From positions 1-50,126 of the forward strand of contig JAUSJA010000002.1 of the NCBI GenBank assembly GCA_030647905.1: a stretch of DNA of 50,126 nt, given 5' to 3'. The DNA comes from Gemmatimonadaceae bacterium (GTDB lineage: Bacteria; Gemmatimonadota; Gemmatimonadetes; Gemmatimonadales; Gemmatimonadaceae). A model generated the notes under the pieces. The model did no database searches, was not told the origin of the DNA, and saw only the letters and a list, made by a program, of their open reading frames with translations. The position numbers were made by a program, and so were the translations under genes. Position 1 is the first letter of the stretch. Each line of letters opens with the position of its first letter. Below, one piece after another: positions 30,862-39,634 of this stretch.

Positions 30862-33800
30862 GGCGTCAGCTGCAGCATGATGGACACGACCTGATCCGCG
30901 ATCGAGTCCCGGACCGATTCCGCGTAATGCAGCTCGTCGTTGGTGACGTGCAGCGTCGGGTCCTTCCATGTCCGTCCGTCATCGGTCGAGACTAACGCGG
31001 AGATGTCAACGAGGCGAATGCCCTTGGCCAGGGCAAGCGCGCGGATCTTCGAGTTCAGCTCTGGGATATTCGTGCTCTCGGACGGCTGACGCGGAGGAAT
31101 GGTCGTGATCATGAGGCGGCTGGGCGACAATCCGCGGATGCTGGTCCAGTCGTCTATCATGATCGCGAGGTTGTTGCGGATCGCAGTCGTTGACACTCCC
31201 ACTCCGATGTCGTTGGTCCCCATCGAGATGTATCCGAAGTCGGAGCTGCGCGGCTTGAACGCCTGGACGCGCTGGATCGCCCCATTCGGATAGAACGAGT
31301 TGATCGGCTCGCCGCCGCTCCACGGATAAGCATCGCCGAGCACCTCGCCGCGGAAGCGCGTGACGCCTCCTACCTGTTGGAGCGCATTGGGCGCGAAGAG
31401 AATGCTTGTCCCGGTTCCCGTCGAAGTGCCAGCGATGCCGTGATTGACCGCGCGGATGGTCGTCGTGCTATTGGCGCGCCATCTCGCCTCGATCTTCCCG
31501 GCGAGCTGCAGCGTGCTGTTCGGCGAGTTCGCGCCGAGCTTGATCGTCGGATTGGCGCTGGACACATACGAGCCGACCTTGGCCGACGGATCCGTGCCCT
31601 GGAACCCGAGGTCGGTGTTCGAATCCCCGAACGTCACGATCTGAACTTCAGCGGTTCCGAGAGCGACGAAGATCACCGGATCCCCGCTCAGTCCGGGAAC
31701 TGACGCGAACAGCGAGTTGCCGCCGATGCCGAGAACCCAGCTTCCGATGGTGGCGATGCCCGACGCATTGGTTATCGAGGTCGCGCCGTTGATCGTCCCG
31801 CCTCCGCTCCGGATGCTGAACGTGACACTCACGCCCGCGACGCCAATGCCGTCCACAGTGGTCACCTTGACCGACGGCGGAATCGCAACGGGCTGGCCTG
31901 CAAAAGCGGTCTGACCGTCACCGGCGTTGATCGCGATCGCGCTGGGCGGTGGTGAGGCGGCGGTGGCGTTGAACGTCACTGGACTTCCGGACAGAGCTCC
32001 CGCCGAAGCCGTCAGTGAGTTTGGACCAAAGTCGGGGCCCAGCGTCCAGCTCCCGACCGCGGCGATGCCATCGCCGTTCGTCGTCGCCGTGGCGCCGGTG
32101 ATGCTGCCGCCTCCGGAGGTGACGGCGAAGGTGACGGCGACACCAGGGACCGGAATGCCCGCAACATCGGTCACGATGACCGACGGCGGAGTCGAGACCG
32201 CGAACGATGGCCGCGCAGTCTGATTGTTGCCGGCGTACCCGGCGATCGTGCTTGGTACCGGCGCGACCGCTGTAGCGTTGAACGTGATCGGGCTGCCGGT
32301 GAGGCCGCTTGCGGTCGCGGTGAGCGATTGCGGGCCCGGTGTCGAACCCAGTTTCCAGCTTCCGACGGCCGCGATGCCCGATGCATCGCTCACTACCGTC
32401 GCTCCGGTGACACTACCGCTGCCGCTCGCCGGCGCGAACGTGACAGTGAATCCAGAGACGAAGTTGCCGTTTGCGTCTGTGATCCTGACCGATGGCGGCG
32501 TTCCGACGTTTCCGCCCGCGGTGCCAGTCTGATTGTTGCCGGCGAACGCGGTGACGGTGGTCGGCGGGCCCGCGCCGCCCACTGCCTGGAACGTCACCGA
32601 CGCGCCGCTGATCGCGGGAGACGTCGCCGTCAGCGTGTTGGGTCCGGCAACGGTTCCAATCGTCCAGCTTCCCACTGTGGCGATGCCCGACGCATTGGTC
32701 GTAGTGGTCGCGCCGGTGATCGTCCCGCCGCCCGTCGAGACCACAAATGTCACGGCGACATTCGCGATCGGATTGTCTCCGGCGTCCGTGACCTTTACCG
32801 ATGGAGCGACGGGCGCCGTTGCACCAGCCGTGACCGACTGATTGTTGCCGGCGAACGCAAGGATCTTCGATGGTGGCCCCGGAACGACGGAGATTGTCGC
32901 CGTGCCCGACTTGCCCTCGGACGACGCCGTCACCGTCACCGACCCGAGGACCTTCGCGGTCGCAACTCCAGTCTCGGCATCCACGGAAAGAACCGCGGGG
33001 TTGGAGCTGCTCCAGAAGACCGGTCGCGTGAGCGTCGTTCCCTCGTTGTCCTTGACTGTCGCGCTGAGCTGACGCGTGGTGACGACCGCCATCGCCGAGA
33101 GATCGCCGCCGATGGTGACGGTTTCGACCCTGGGCTGCATCATCGCCGCGTACGTGCTGAAGTGCGACACGGCGCCCGTAACGGTTTTCGCGGTGAGATT
33201 GGCCGAGCTTCCGGGAACGACGCGCCACGATGATCCGTTGGCCTCGTACAGCTGCAGTCCGTTCTCGGGGCTGTCGGAAGCGACGTTGGCCGTATCGTAT
33301 TTGATGGTCAGCGTGATGGGCTGCGAGAACGTCGCGCCATTCGGGCCGAAGTCGAAAGCCGTGCCCGGCATGAGGCGCGGATTCGGCGGGGCGTTGGCCG
33401 CGGGCTCGACGGTGATGTTCGTCGTCTGCGACACCGCGCCGGCTGGCACGGCGACGGCAACCGCTCCGCTCAGGACGGAGAACGAAGTCCCTGCCGGCGA
33501 GACGACCGCGCCGTTCTTCACCTTCACATCCACGGTGGCCGCGTGCCCTTCAACCGTTGCCGTGATCGTGGCCGTTCCGAGCGCCACGCCAGTCACGAGA
33601 CCTGCGGCGACCGTGACCCTGGTCGAGTCCGAGCTCGACCACGTCGCGAGCCGGTCGGTGAGCGCGTTGCCCGTCGCGTCCTTCGGCACGACGGTGAGCA
33701 TCTGCGTTCCACCAGGAACGACTTCGACGGCCTGCGACACCACGATCTGCACCGTGACGACAGGCACCGGCGGCGCTGTCCCTTCGCCGCAGGCCCAACC

Positions 33801-33977
33801 AAACGCCGCGACCAGCGCCGCCCCGCGAAGCAACGTCTCCCGGGTCAACTTCAGCCGGACTCCCCGCGCGGCAGCCGCGATCAAAGCCTCGGAGCGACTT
33901 CCGCGCGAGCGAACACGCGCCGATTGCGAATCGGCGGCTTCACCTCGAGGATTGAAGTCGTTCGGTGGATTTGACAT
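30858..33977 (-). CDS. Secreted Ig-like repeat protein ending in an SGNH/GDSL hydrolase domain
   Basis: ATG 33977 gives 1039 residues (the longer frame to 34088 is unsupported). The long basic N-terminus is followed by a hydrophobic stretch (LLRGAALVAAFGWACGEG), which could be a signal or lipoprotein signal. Then come Big2/invasin-type Ig domains (VVPGGTQMLTVVPKDATGN...) and a ZU5-like part (FDFGPNGATFSQPITLTIKY). Four near-identical repeats of about 100 residues follow, each starting with A(G/Y)AGNNQ or INAGDGQ and containing SVxVTD...VxVTFxxxSGGGxIxGAT...GIAxVGSW. The C-terminal 240 residues are an SGNH hydrolase: IVTFGDSNTD (Ser), ISMGTNDIG (Asn), DELHYAES (Asp-His). It is presumably an esterase or deacetylase held away from the cell surface on an Ig stalk. 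Confidence 0.87.
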   Translation of the reverse strand: MSNPPNDFNPRGEAADSQSARVRSRGSRSEALIAAAARGVRLKLTRETLLRGAALVAAFGWACGEGTAPPVPVVTVQIVVSQAVEVVPGGTQMLTVVPKDATGNALTDRLATWSSSDSTRVTVAAGLVTGVALGTATITATVEGHAATVDVKVKNGAVVSPAGTSFSVLSGAVAVAVPAGAVSQTTNITVEPAANAPPNPRLMPGTAFDFGPNGATFSQPITLTIKYDTANVASDSPENGLQLYEANGSSWRVVPGSSANLTAKTVTGAVSHFSTYAAMMQPRVETVTIGGDLSAMAVVTTRQLSATVKDNEGTTLTRPVFWSSSNPAVLSVDAETGVATAKVLGSVTVTASSEGKSGTATISVVPGPPSKILAFAGNNQSVTAGATAPVAPSVKVTDAGDNPIANVAVTFVVSTGGGTITGATTTTNASGIATVGSWTIGTVAGPNTLTATSPAISGASVTFQAVGGAGPPTTVTAFAGNNQTGTAGGNVGTPPSVRITDANGNFVSGFTVTFAPASGSGSVTGATVVSDASGIAAVGSWKLGSTPGPQSLTATASGLTGSPITFNATAVAPVPSTIAGYAGNNQTARPSFAVSTPPSVIVTDVAGIPVPGVAVTFAVTSGGGSITGATATTNGDGIAAVGSWTLGPDFGPNSLTASAGALSGSPVTFNATAASPPPSAIAINAGDGQTAFAGQPVAIPPSVKVTTVDGIGVAGVSVTFSIRSGGGTINGATSITNASGIATIGSWVLGIGGNSLFASVPGLSGDPVIFVALGTAEVQIVTFGDSNTDLGFQGTDPSAKVGSYVSSANPTIKLGANSPNSTLQLAGKIEARWRANSTTTIRAVNHGIAGTSTGTGTSILFAPNALQQVGGVTRFRGEVLGDAYPWSGGEPINSFYPNGAIQRVQAFKPRSSDFGYISMGTNDIGVGVSTTAIRNNLAIMIDDWTSIRGLSPSRLMITTIPPRQPSESTNIPELNSKIRALALAKGIRLVDISALVSTDDGRTWKDPTLHVTNDELHYAESVRDSIADQVVSIMLQLTP

Positions 33978-34034
33978 GGCAGCTATCCATTCTAATGATT
34001 GGCACTTGGCCAAACAACGCCCTTGACGCCGGCC

Positions 34035-34211
34035 GTAGTGGGTCAGTTTCGAGTTGGCAGGATGGAGGCGAGCCGCCCTGCGTGCCACGGAGAATGGAGG
34101 CCCTCAGCACCGCACTATGCGTGGTCCCGCAGTTCCCCCAACAACCGTTTTCCTCCGTGTGCTTCGTGTCTTCGTGGCAAGTGCAGAGACATGGCTAAAC
34201 TGACCCACTAC
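34035..34211. mobile_element. Small inverted-repeat-bounded element (MITE-like) or insertion scar
   Basis: GTAGTGGGTCAGTTT at 34035-34049 and its exact reverse complement AAACTGACCCACTAC at 34197-34211 bound 177 bases with no gene. The interior resembles spacer DNA (CCTCCGTGTGCTTCGTGTCT). No target-site duplication is obvious. The right end coincides with the point where an mscL-like sequence begins, so the element may have cut that gene. A transposase is absent. Confidence 0.55.
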
Positions 34212-34355
34212 CGAATCGGCTTTGTCGTGTGGCGCATCGCGAAGCTGATCGAGAAGCCGGCGCCCCCCGCTGTCGCCGTGAGAAGATGCCAGTACTGCCA
34301 GATGGAAGTGGACGCCGCCGCGACGCGTTGCCCGCACTGCACAAGCCAGCTTTGA
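34191..34355 (+). pseudogene. C-terminal remnant of an MscL-type mechanosensitive channel with zinc ribbon
   Basis: A 54-residue frame from ATG 34191 reads RIGFVVWRIAKLIEKPAPPA then RRCQYCQMEVDAAATRCPHC. The end of the second membrane helix, a Pro/Ala linker and a CxxC-x12-CxxC zinc ribbon are exactly what ends many bacterial MscL proteins. TM1, the periplasmic loop and most of TM2 are missing. The homology starts where the inverted repeat ends (34211), so this is a 5'-deleted gene. It could still make a short zinc-ribbon peptide. Confidence 0.55.
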
Positions 34356-34391
34356 CATTGTGGAGGAGATGGCCCGTCGCTCGCGGACGAG

Positions 34392-35372
34392 CTACTCCGT
34401 TGACAGGAGCTGAAGCAGCCCGGGCCACTCGATGTTCCCGCCGCTCAGCACTGCCACCGTCGCTCCGGACGGCTTCACCGCGCCTGTGAGCAAAGCCGCA
34501 GCTGTAATCGCGCCGCTGGGCTCGACGACAATCTTGAGACGGTCCAGCAAATGGCGCATCGCCGCGGGGAGCGGCGCATCGTCCACCAGCACCACGTCGT
34601 CAATGTACGCCTGATGATGCAGGAACGGTCGTCCGCCGATCTCGGTCGCCTGCAGCCCGTCCGCCAGGCCGCCGGTCGCTTCGAGCCTTACCGGCGCCCC
34701 TTTCTGCCGCGCGCGATACAGCTTCGGCGCGCTGACGGGTTCGACCCCGATCACCTTCACGCCGGGCAGAAGGAGCTTGATCGCCGTTGCCACGCCCGCG
34801 CTGAGTCCACCACCTCCGACGGGAACGAGCACCGTATCCACGTCGGGCATGTCTTCGGCGATTTCGAGACCGACCGTTCCCTGCCCGGCGATTATCGTCA
34901 AATCGTCGTAAGGATGAACGAGCGTCATCCCCTCCTCATCGCAGATCTCGCGCGCTTTCTCCGCCCGGTCCTGAGTCGTCGTGCCGGACAGCACGATCCG
35001 CGCGCCGAGACGTTCCGCACCGGCGCGCTTGGCGGCGGTCACGTTCGTCGGCATCACGACGACAGCCGGAACGCCAAACAGTTTCGCCGCCATCGCAACA
35101 CCCTGACCGTGGTTGCCCGACGACGGAGCGACCACCCCGCGCGCTCGTACGTCGGCGGGCAGCGAATGCAGATAGTTGTAGGCGCCGCGAAACTTGAACG
35201 CACCGGCGCGCTGTAGACCTTCCGGCTTGTACCATACGGGAGCGCCGAGGCGGTCGCTGAGGACGTCGTCGTAGAGCAGCGGAGTGCGAATGGCGACCGG
35301 CGCCAGAACTTCGGCGGCGCGCTTCAGATCGCGCAGCGTGACGAGCGGTGAATCAACTGCCTGCGATGTCAT
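34392..35372 (-). CDS. PLP-dependent threonine/serine dehydratase (no ACT domain)
   Basis: There are 326 residues, fold-type II. PLP-Lys is in GAFKFRGAYNYL, the substrate loop is SSGNHGQGVA, the phosphate-binding loop VPVGGGGLSAG, and the end VAVLSGGNIEW. It converts threonine to 2-oxobutyrate plus ammonia (or serine to pyruvate). The length and lack of a C-terminal ACT/regulatory domain point to the catabolic TdcB-like or racemase-like group rather than the isoleucine-inhibited biosynthetic enzyme. It is divergent from the deoxyhypusine-synthase-like gene; the 213 bases between them hold no other gene. Confidence 0.92.
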   Translation of the reverse strand: MTSQAVDSPLVTLRDLKRAAEVLAPVAIRTPLLYDDVLSDRLGAPVWYKPEGLQRAGAFKFRGAYNYLHSLPADVRARGVVAPSSGNHGQGVAMAAKLFGVPAVVVMPTNVTAAKRAGAERLGARIVLSGTTTQDRAEKAREICDEEGMTLVHPYDDLTIIAGQGTVGLEIAEDMPDVDTVLVPVGGGGLSAGVATAIKLLLPGVKVIGVEPVSAPKLYRARQKGAPVRLEATGGLADGLQATEIGGRPFLHHQAYIDDVVLVDDAPLPAAMRHLLDRLKIVVEPSGAITAAALLTGAVKPSGATVAVLSGGNIEWPGLLQLLSTE

Positions 35373-35585
35373 TGTTTCCCCTGATTTCTATCTGAGTGCC
35401 AGACGCAACGCCGTGGAGAAGGAGATGAATCGCCAGCAACACGCCGCCCTCGCTCTCGAACTCGGCGTATGTGCCGCCTTCCGCCAATTGTGCGACACGC
35501 GGCGCAAAATAGCCACTCGACGCACCAGCGCCGCTCGCGTGACCGTCGCTTGACAGCCTTCCCGGGTTTCGGTTAGCTATCACGC

Positions 35586-36614
35586 ATGAGCCATAATGAC
35601 ACTCCTCGAAAGAGCGCTTCCGTCACAGCGGCGGGAACGCGCGGCAGCCCGGTGTCGGCGTTTCTGCGCCATCATTACCGTCACTTCAACGCCGCGACGC
35701 TGATTGACGCCGCCGATGCCTACTCCGCGCATCTCGACGGCGGCGGCAAGATGATGATGACCATCGCCGGCGCGATGTCCACCGCCGAGCTCGGCATCTC
35801 GCTCGCGGAGATGATCCGCCAGGGACGTATTCAGGCGATCACATGTACGGGAGCGAATCTCGAGGAGGACATCTTCAACCTCGTCGCTCACGATCATTAC
35901 GAGCGCGTGCCGCACTACCGCGACCTGACACCGCGTGACGAGCAGGATCTGCTCGATCGCCACATGAACCGCGTGACCGATACCTGCATCCCCGAGATGG
36001 AGGCGATGCGGCGCATCGAGAAGGCGGTGCTCGACGAGTGGATCGCCGCCGACAAGCGCGGCGGGCGTCTCTTTCCGCACGAGTTCATGTACCGCATCCT
36101 GAAGAACGGCTCGCTCGAAGGCAGCTATCAGATAGATCCGAAGAATTCGTGGATGATCGCCGCAGCCGAAAAGAACCTCCCGATGTTCGTTCCGGGGTGG
36201 GAGGACTCGACGCTCGGCAACATGTACGCTGGCCACTGCATTTCCGGCGACGTCAAGAACGTCCACACCGTCCGGACGGGAATCGAGTACATGATAGTGC
36301 TCGCGGACTGGTACACGAACAACTCCACCGACGGCACCGTCGGCTTCTTCCAGATCGGCGGCGGCATCGCCGGCGATTTCCCCATCTGCGTGGTGCCCAT
36401 GCTGCACCAGGATCTGCAGCGCAACAATGTTCCGGTGTGGGGATACTTCTGTCAGATCTCCGATTCTACGACGAGCTACGGATCCTACTCGGGCGCCGTG
36501 CCGAACGAGAAGATCACGTGGGGCAAGCTGGCGATGGACACGCCGAAGTTCGTCATCGAGAGCGACGCGAGCATCGTCGCGCCGCTCATGTTCGCACTGA
36601 TTCTGGGCTGGTAG
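35586..36614 (+). CDS. Deoxyhypusine synthase family protein
   Basis: There are 342 residues. It has the NAD-binding and active-site features of the family: MMTIAGAMSTAELG, ITCTGANLEEDIFNLVAHDH, GWEDSTLGNMYAGHCI, VGFFQIGGGIAGDFPICVVP and GSYSGAVPNEKITWGKLA with the catalytic Lys. In archaea and eukaryotes this enzyme adds aminobutyl from spermidine to eIF5A; in bacteria, which lack eIF5A, relatives make homospermidine or have unknown substrates. The bacterial 'deoxyhypusine synthase-like' group is therefore the safe call. No polyamine gene lies next to it. Confidence 0.9.
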   Translation: MSHNDTPRKSASVTAAGTRGSPVSAFLRHHYRHFNAATLIDAADAYSAHLDGGGKMMMTIAGAMSTAELGISLAEMIRQGRIQAITCTGANLEEDIFNLVAHDHYERVPHYRDLTPRDEQDLLDRHMNRVTDTCIPEMEAMRRIEKAVLDEWIAADKRGGRLFPHEFMYRILKNGSLEGSYQIDPKNSWMIAAAEKNLPMFVPGWEDSTLGNMYAGHCISGDVKNVHTVRTGIEYMIVLADWYTNNSTDGTVGFFQIGGGIAGDFPICVVPMLHQDLQRNNVPVWGYFCQISDSTTSYGSYSGAVPNEKITWGKLAMDTPKFVIESDASIVAPLMFALILGW

Positions 36615-36629
36615 CCGGACGTCTCAGTT

Positions 36630-37154
36630 TCAGAAGCTGGACCCCCAGCGGACAACGTCAACGTCGGCCCGGATCTGACGGCCCCCCGACGGGGTGCTTT
36701 CTACCACGACGCTTCCCGCCGCGCCGTCCGTCGTGCGCAGGTTGTCGCCACCAAGTGCCGAGGGACGGAAGCTGACCTGCGCCATCATCGGCGGCGTGTT
36801 GTCGAGGATCTCGAAGCGGAGCGGATAGGTGCCGACATCCAGCGGCTTGCCGAGATTGTTGCCCGAGAAGAGGATGATCAGATCGCCATCGCCTCCGTCA
36901 GTTGCAACCCAGCAGCCGAAGCCGTGATAGCTCTTGTCGGGAATCGTCCCGATGAACTTGCTCGGCACGTCGCCGCGGATCTGGCCTATGGACGAGTAGG
37001 TCTTGGCCATGACCGTCACCGCGCAGCTGTTGTTCTCGGTGACTGTCGCGGTGAGGCGGTAGGTCGGAGGAGCATCAGGCGCTGCCGTGTCCTTCATCGT
37101 GCAGGCGGACGCGGCGAGAATTGCGGCTGACGCGGCAAGAAGCGGATGTCTCAT
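36630..37154 (-). CDS. Small lipoprotein of unknown function
   Basis: ATG 37154 gives 174 residues. The signal and lipobox are MRHPLLAASAAILAASACTM, Cys about residue 18. The remainder (YRLTATVTENNSCAVTVMAK, SKFIGTIPDKSYHGFGCWV, VGTYPLRFEILDNTPPMMA) is beta-rich with two conserved-looking Cys. The frame's extension to 37292 is Arg/Ser noise. I do not recognise the family. Confidence 0.72.
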   Translation of the reverse strand: MRHPLLAASAAILAASACTMKDTAAPDAPPTYRLTATVTENNSCAVTVMAKTYSSIGQIRGDVPSKFIGTIPDKSYHGFGCWVATDGGDGDLIILFSGNNLGKPLDVGTYPLRFEILDNTPPMMAQVSFRPSALGGDNLRTTDGAAGSVVVESTPSGGRQIRADVDVVRWGSSF

Positions 37155-37295
37155 CGAAATCGGAGTGAAGGGTACTGTCTCTGATGACGCTCTCCGAGGG
37201 GAATGGTAACGCGGACCGGACCCTTTGGGCACGCTTGGACTTCTCGAACGCCCCGCCTGAGATCGACCGAGCGGATCAGACCGCCGGCGCACGGA

Positions 37296-38090
37296 TCAGC
37301 CGGCGATGCGGCCGACAAGGCGCAACAGGCCGTCGAGTATCGTAAGCGGGTGCGGTGGACACCCCGGTATCCACAAATCCACCGGAATCGATGGGGGAAT
37401 CCCGACGATCGCGGAGCTTCCTCGAAACGGTCCTCCGCTCACGGCACAGGCCCCAACAGCGACGACGATTCGCGGATCCGGGACGGCGGCGTAGGATCGC
37501 TCGAGCGCTTCGACCATGTTCGAGTTCACAACTCCGGTGATTACAATTCCGTCCGCATGGCGCGGAGACGCGACAAATTGCACGCCGAAGCGCGCCATGT
37601 CGAAAACGACGTTCGAGAGCGCGACCATTTCCGACTCACAGCCATTGCAACTCCCGGCGACGACGGAGCGCAGTCGAAGCGACCTGCCGAGGATTTGGCG
37701 CATTTTCTTATCGAGAGCGCGCGCGAGCTCCACTTCGCCGGTCGCAGTGACCAATCCCTCGCGCGCGCTCGTCGCCATCCGAAAGTCCCGCGTGTAGATC
37801 GTCCGGCATCCGTGGCTTTCGGACGCCTCCTCCGGCGAAAACAAACACGTTCCGAGATCGATCACGGGAAGACCCCGCGGTCCCTTGCGGGCCGCCCCGG
37901 ATGGGACTTGCGCGCAGAACTCATCCACGCGCGCGGCATTTCCCACGCAGCCGACATTCGGGCGCCCTCTGAACCGCTCAGGGAATGGCGTGTCCTCTGT
38001 GGGAAAGGGCGAGGTCTGTCCACGCTGCTCGACCCATGTTCGCAGGAACTCAAACACCGACGCCTCCGGTTCGCGACGCCGGGGCTTCAC
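37296..38090 (-). CDS. Hydrogenase-related small subunit (HyfI/NuoB-like) with a degenerate ferredoxin-like N-terminus
   Basis: There are 264 residues from GTG 38090. The C-terminal half is the NuoB/HyfI fold with all four proximal [4Fe-4S] ligands: GSCNGCE (Cys148, Cys151), VGACAVSGG (Cys215) and PGCPPHP (Cys244). The N-terminal 120 residues look like a worn HycF/HyfH ferredoxin domain (VIDLGTCLFSPEEASESHGC then RTIYTRDFRMATSAREGLV), where only scattered Cys (48, 59, 82, 95) remain, so it probably binds no cluster. It is the last gene of the operon, 32 bases after the large subunit. It transfers electrons to the modified large subunit at the cytoplasmic face of the membrane complex. Confidence 0.85.
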   Translation of the reverse strand: MKPRRREPEASVFEFLRTWVEQRGQTSPFPTEDTPFPERFRGRPNVGCVGNAARVDEFCAQVPSGAARKGPRGLPVIDLGTCLFSPEEASESHGCRTIYTRDFRMATSAREGLVTATGEVELARALDKKMRQILGRSLRLRSVVAGSCNGCESEMVALSNVVFDMARFGVQFVASPRHADGIVITGVVNSNMVEALERSYAAVPDPRIVVAVGACAVSGGPFRGSSAIVGIPPSIPVDLWIPGCPPHPLTILDGLLRLVGRIAG

Positions 38091-38122
38091 CTTGGCGCCG
38101 ACCGTGGCGATGGTCGGGACGG

Positions 38123-39634
38123 TCAGAGATCATGGCCGGCATATGACAGGTTGAAGCTCTTATTGCAGAGCGGAAAGTCAGAGATCTGGTTTCCGGGCAT
38201 CGCCATGGCGAGCGCCCCCCAGTTGTGAAACGATGGGTCGGTCACCTTGTGGCGACGGACGCCACCACGATCATCTGTGAGAAGCACGTGGGCGACTTCC
38301 CCACGCCACCCTTCTTCGAGCGAGACGACCAGTTCGCCGGGAGCAAGCGCGGCACACGGCGACCGAAGCTCACCCTTCGGCAATGCACGCACCTGCTCCG
38401 CGACGAAGTCCAGTGAGCGCTGAATCTCCAGCCACCGAACGAGCGCGCGCGCGTAGACGTCGCCCGCCCAGGCTCTCGCCACCGGAATCTGCGCGAAGCG
38501 GAACACCCCGTACGGATGATCGTGTCGCACGTCGAGCGCGACGTCGCAGCTTCGCGCGACCAGGCCGACATACCCGCGCGCGATGCAAACGTCCTTCGTG
38601 ACCACGCCCACACCTTCCAGGCGTGACTGCACGGATGCGGCTCCGAAAAACTGGCCAGCCACCTGGCGCAGGTCCTGGCCGAGCCGCCGGACACGCCGCC
38701 CGATCTCTTCACCCATCTCGTCCGGAATGTCAAACGTCACCCCACCCGGCCGAATGAGTCCGCGCCCGTAACGGTTGCCCGAGATCGTCATGAGCAGGTT
38801 CAGGCACTCCCCGCGCATTCTGCCGAAGTATGCAGCTGCAGGCTGGTATGCCACGTCGCCAGAGATCGCACCGAGATCCCCGATGTGATTCGCGAGCCGC
38901 TCCAACTCCAACGCGATGCCACGAATCGTTTGAGCGCGAGGACTCTTGCGGCTCCTGGCGAGCGCCTCGATTGCACCACAGTACGCACTGGCGTGCGCAA
39001 TGACCGAGTCGCCAGCGATCGACTCGGCGACGTAGATCGCGCGTGCCCGGTCCAACGTCTCCAGAAGACGTTCCACTCCCCGGTGCTGATATCCCAACAT
39101 GATCTCGAGTGAGAGAACCTCCTCGCCATGCGCCTGCATTCGGAAATGTCCAGGTTCGATGATGCCTGCGTGGACCGGTCCGACGGCCACTTCGTGGACC
39201 TCGTCTCCGGCGATCGTGGAGAACCGATATTCGGCGTGGCTACGCTCCTCGATGCGCCACGACGAAGGCGCGTGGTCGGCAGGATGGCGGCGCAGCGGCT
39301 TCAACGCGGGGTGCCCTTCGGGCGCTGCTGCACATTGCTCCGCGATCTCGCGTTCGAAAAGCGCCGCCTGGCGACAAGCGGCTCCCAGCGCGGGATAGTG
39401 TTGCCCGACGATCGCGCTCAGGACGGCGAGCTGCCCGCTCTCGTCGTGCGCCAACACGGCGATGAGCCGCAATCGGTCCTCGGCTTCGGGGACGCCAAAC
39501 AGGGACACGAGGCGCCATTGATCACCGATCGCCGTCGAGATCACGGTGGCGACTTCCGTCACTGGCAGCGTTGGAACGTCGGCGAGTCGGACGCTTCGCC
39601 GATTGCCGATTCGCGCACCAGGCAGGATCGTCAC
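38123..39634 (-). CDS. Hydrogenase-related large subunit (HyfG/NuoCD-like) lacking the [NiFe] cysteines
   Basis: There are 503 residues. The N-terminal 120 correspond to the NuoC/HyfG 30-kDa domain. The rest is the NuoD/HycE-type large subunit (VGPVHAGIIEPGHFRMQAHG, LGYQHRGVERLLE, ELERLANHIGDLGAISGDVA). Where group 4 hydrogenases have CGIC, this protein has AGDS (residues 207-210, in ESIAGDSVIAH). Near the C-terminus a single Cys490 (FPLCNKSFN) replaces the second CxxC. It therefore cannot bind a [NiFe] centre and should not be a hydrogenase. This is the hallmark of the energy-converting hydrogenase-related (Ehr) complexes. Its start overlaps the end of the HyfF-like gene (ATGA). Confidence 0.85.
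   Translation of the reverse strand: MTILPGARIGNRRSVRLADVPTLPVTEVATVISTAIGDQWRLVSLFGVPEAEDRLRLIAVLAHDESGQLAVLSAIVGQHYPALGAACRQAALFEREIAEQCAAAPEGHPALKPLRRHPADHAPSSWRIEERSHAEYRFSTIAGDEVHEVAVGPVHAGIIEPGHFRMQAHGEEVLSLEIMLGYQHRGVERLLETLDRARAIYVAESIAGDSVIAHASAYCGAIEALARSRKSPRAQTIRGIALELERLANHIGDLGAISGDVAYQPAAAYFGRMRGECLNLLMTISGNRYGRGLIRPGGVTFDIPDEMGEEIGRRVRRLGQDLRQVAGQFFGAASVQSRLEGVGVVTKDVCIARGYVGLVARSCDVALDVRHDHPYGVFRFAQIPVARAWAGDVYARALVRWLEIQRSLDFVAEQVRALPKGELRSPCAALAPGELVVSLEEGWRGEVAHVLLTDDRGGVRRHKVTDPSFHNWGALAMAMPGNQISDFPLCNKSFNLSYAGHDL

Noticed and set aside
32328-33233. 301-codon plus-strand frame opposite the Ig-repeat gene
   Set aside because: It is a shadow of a repetitive coding region, very Arg/Asp-rich, with no start signal.
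37203-38228. 341-codon plus-strand frame opposite the small subunit
   Set aside because: Composition is Arg/Gly/Asp-rich, with no motif; the minus strand has the four iron-sulfur ligands.
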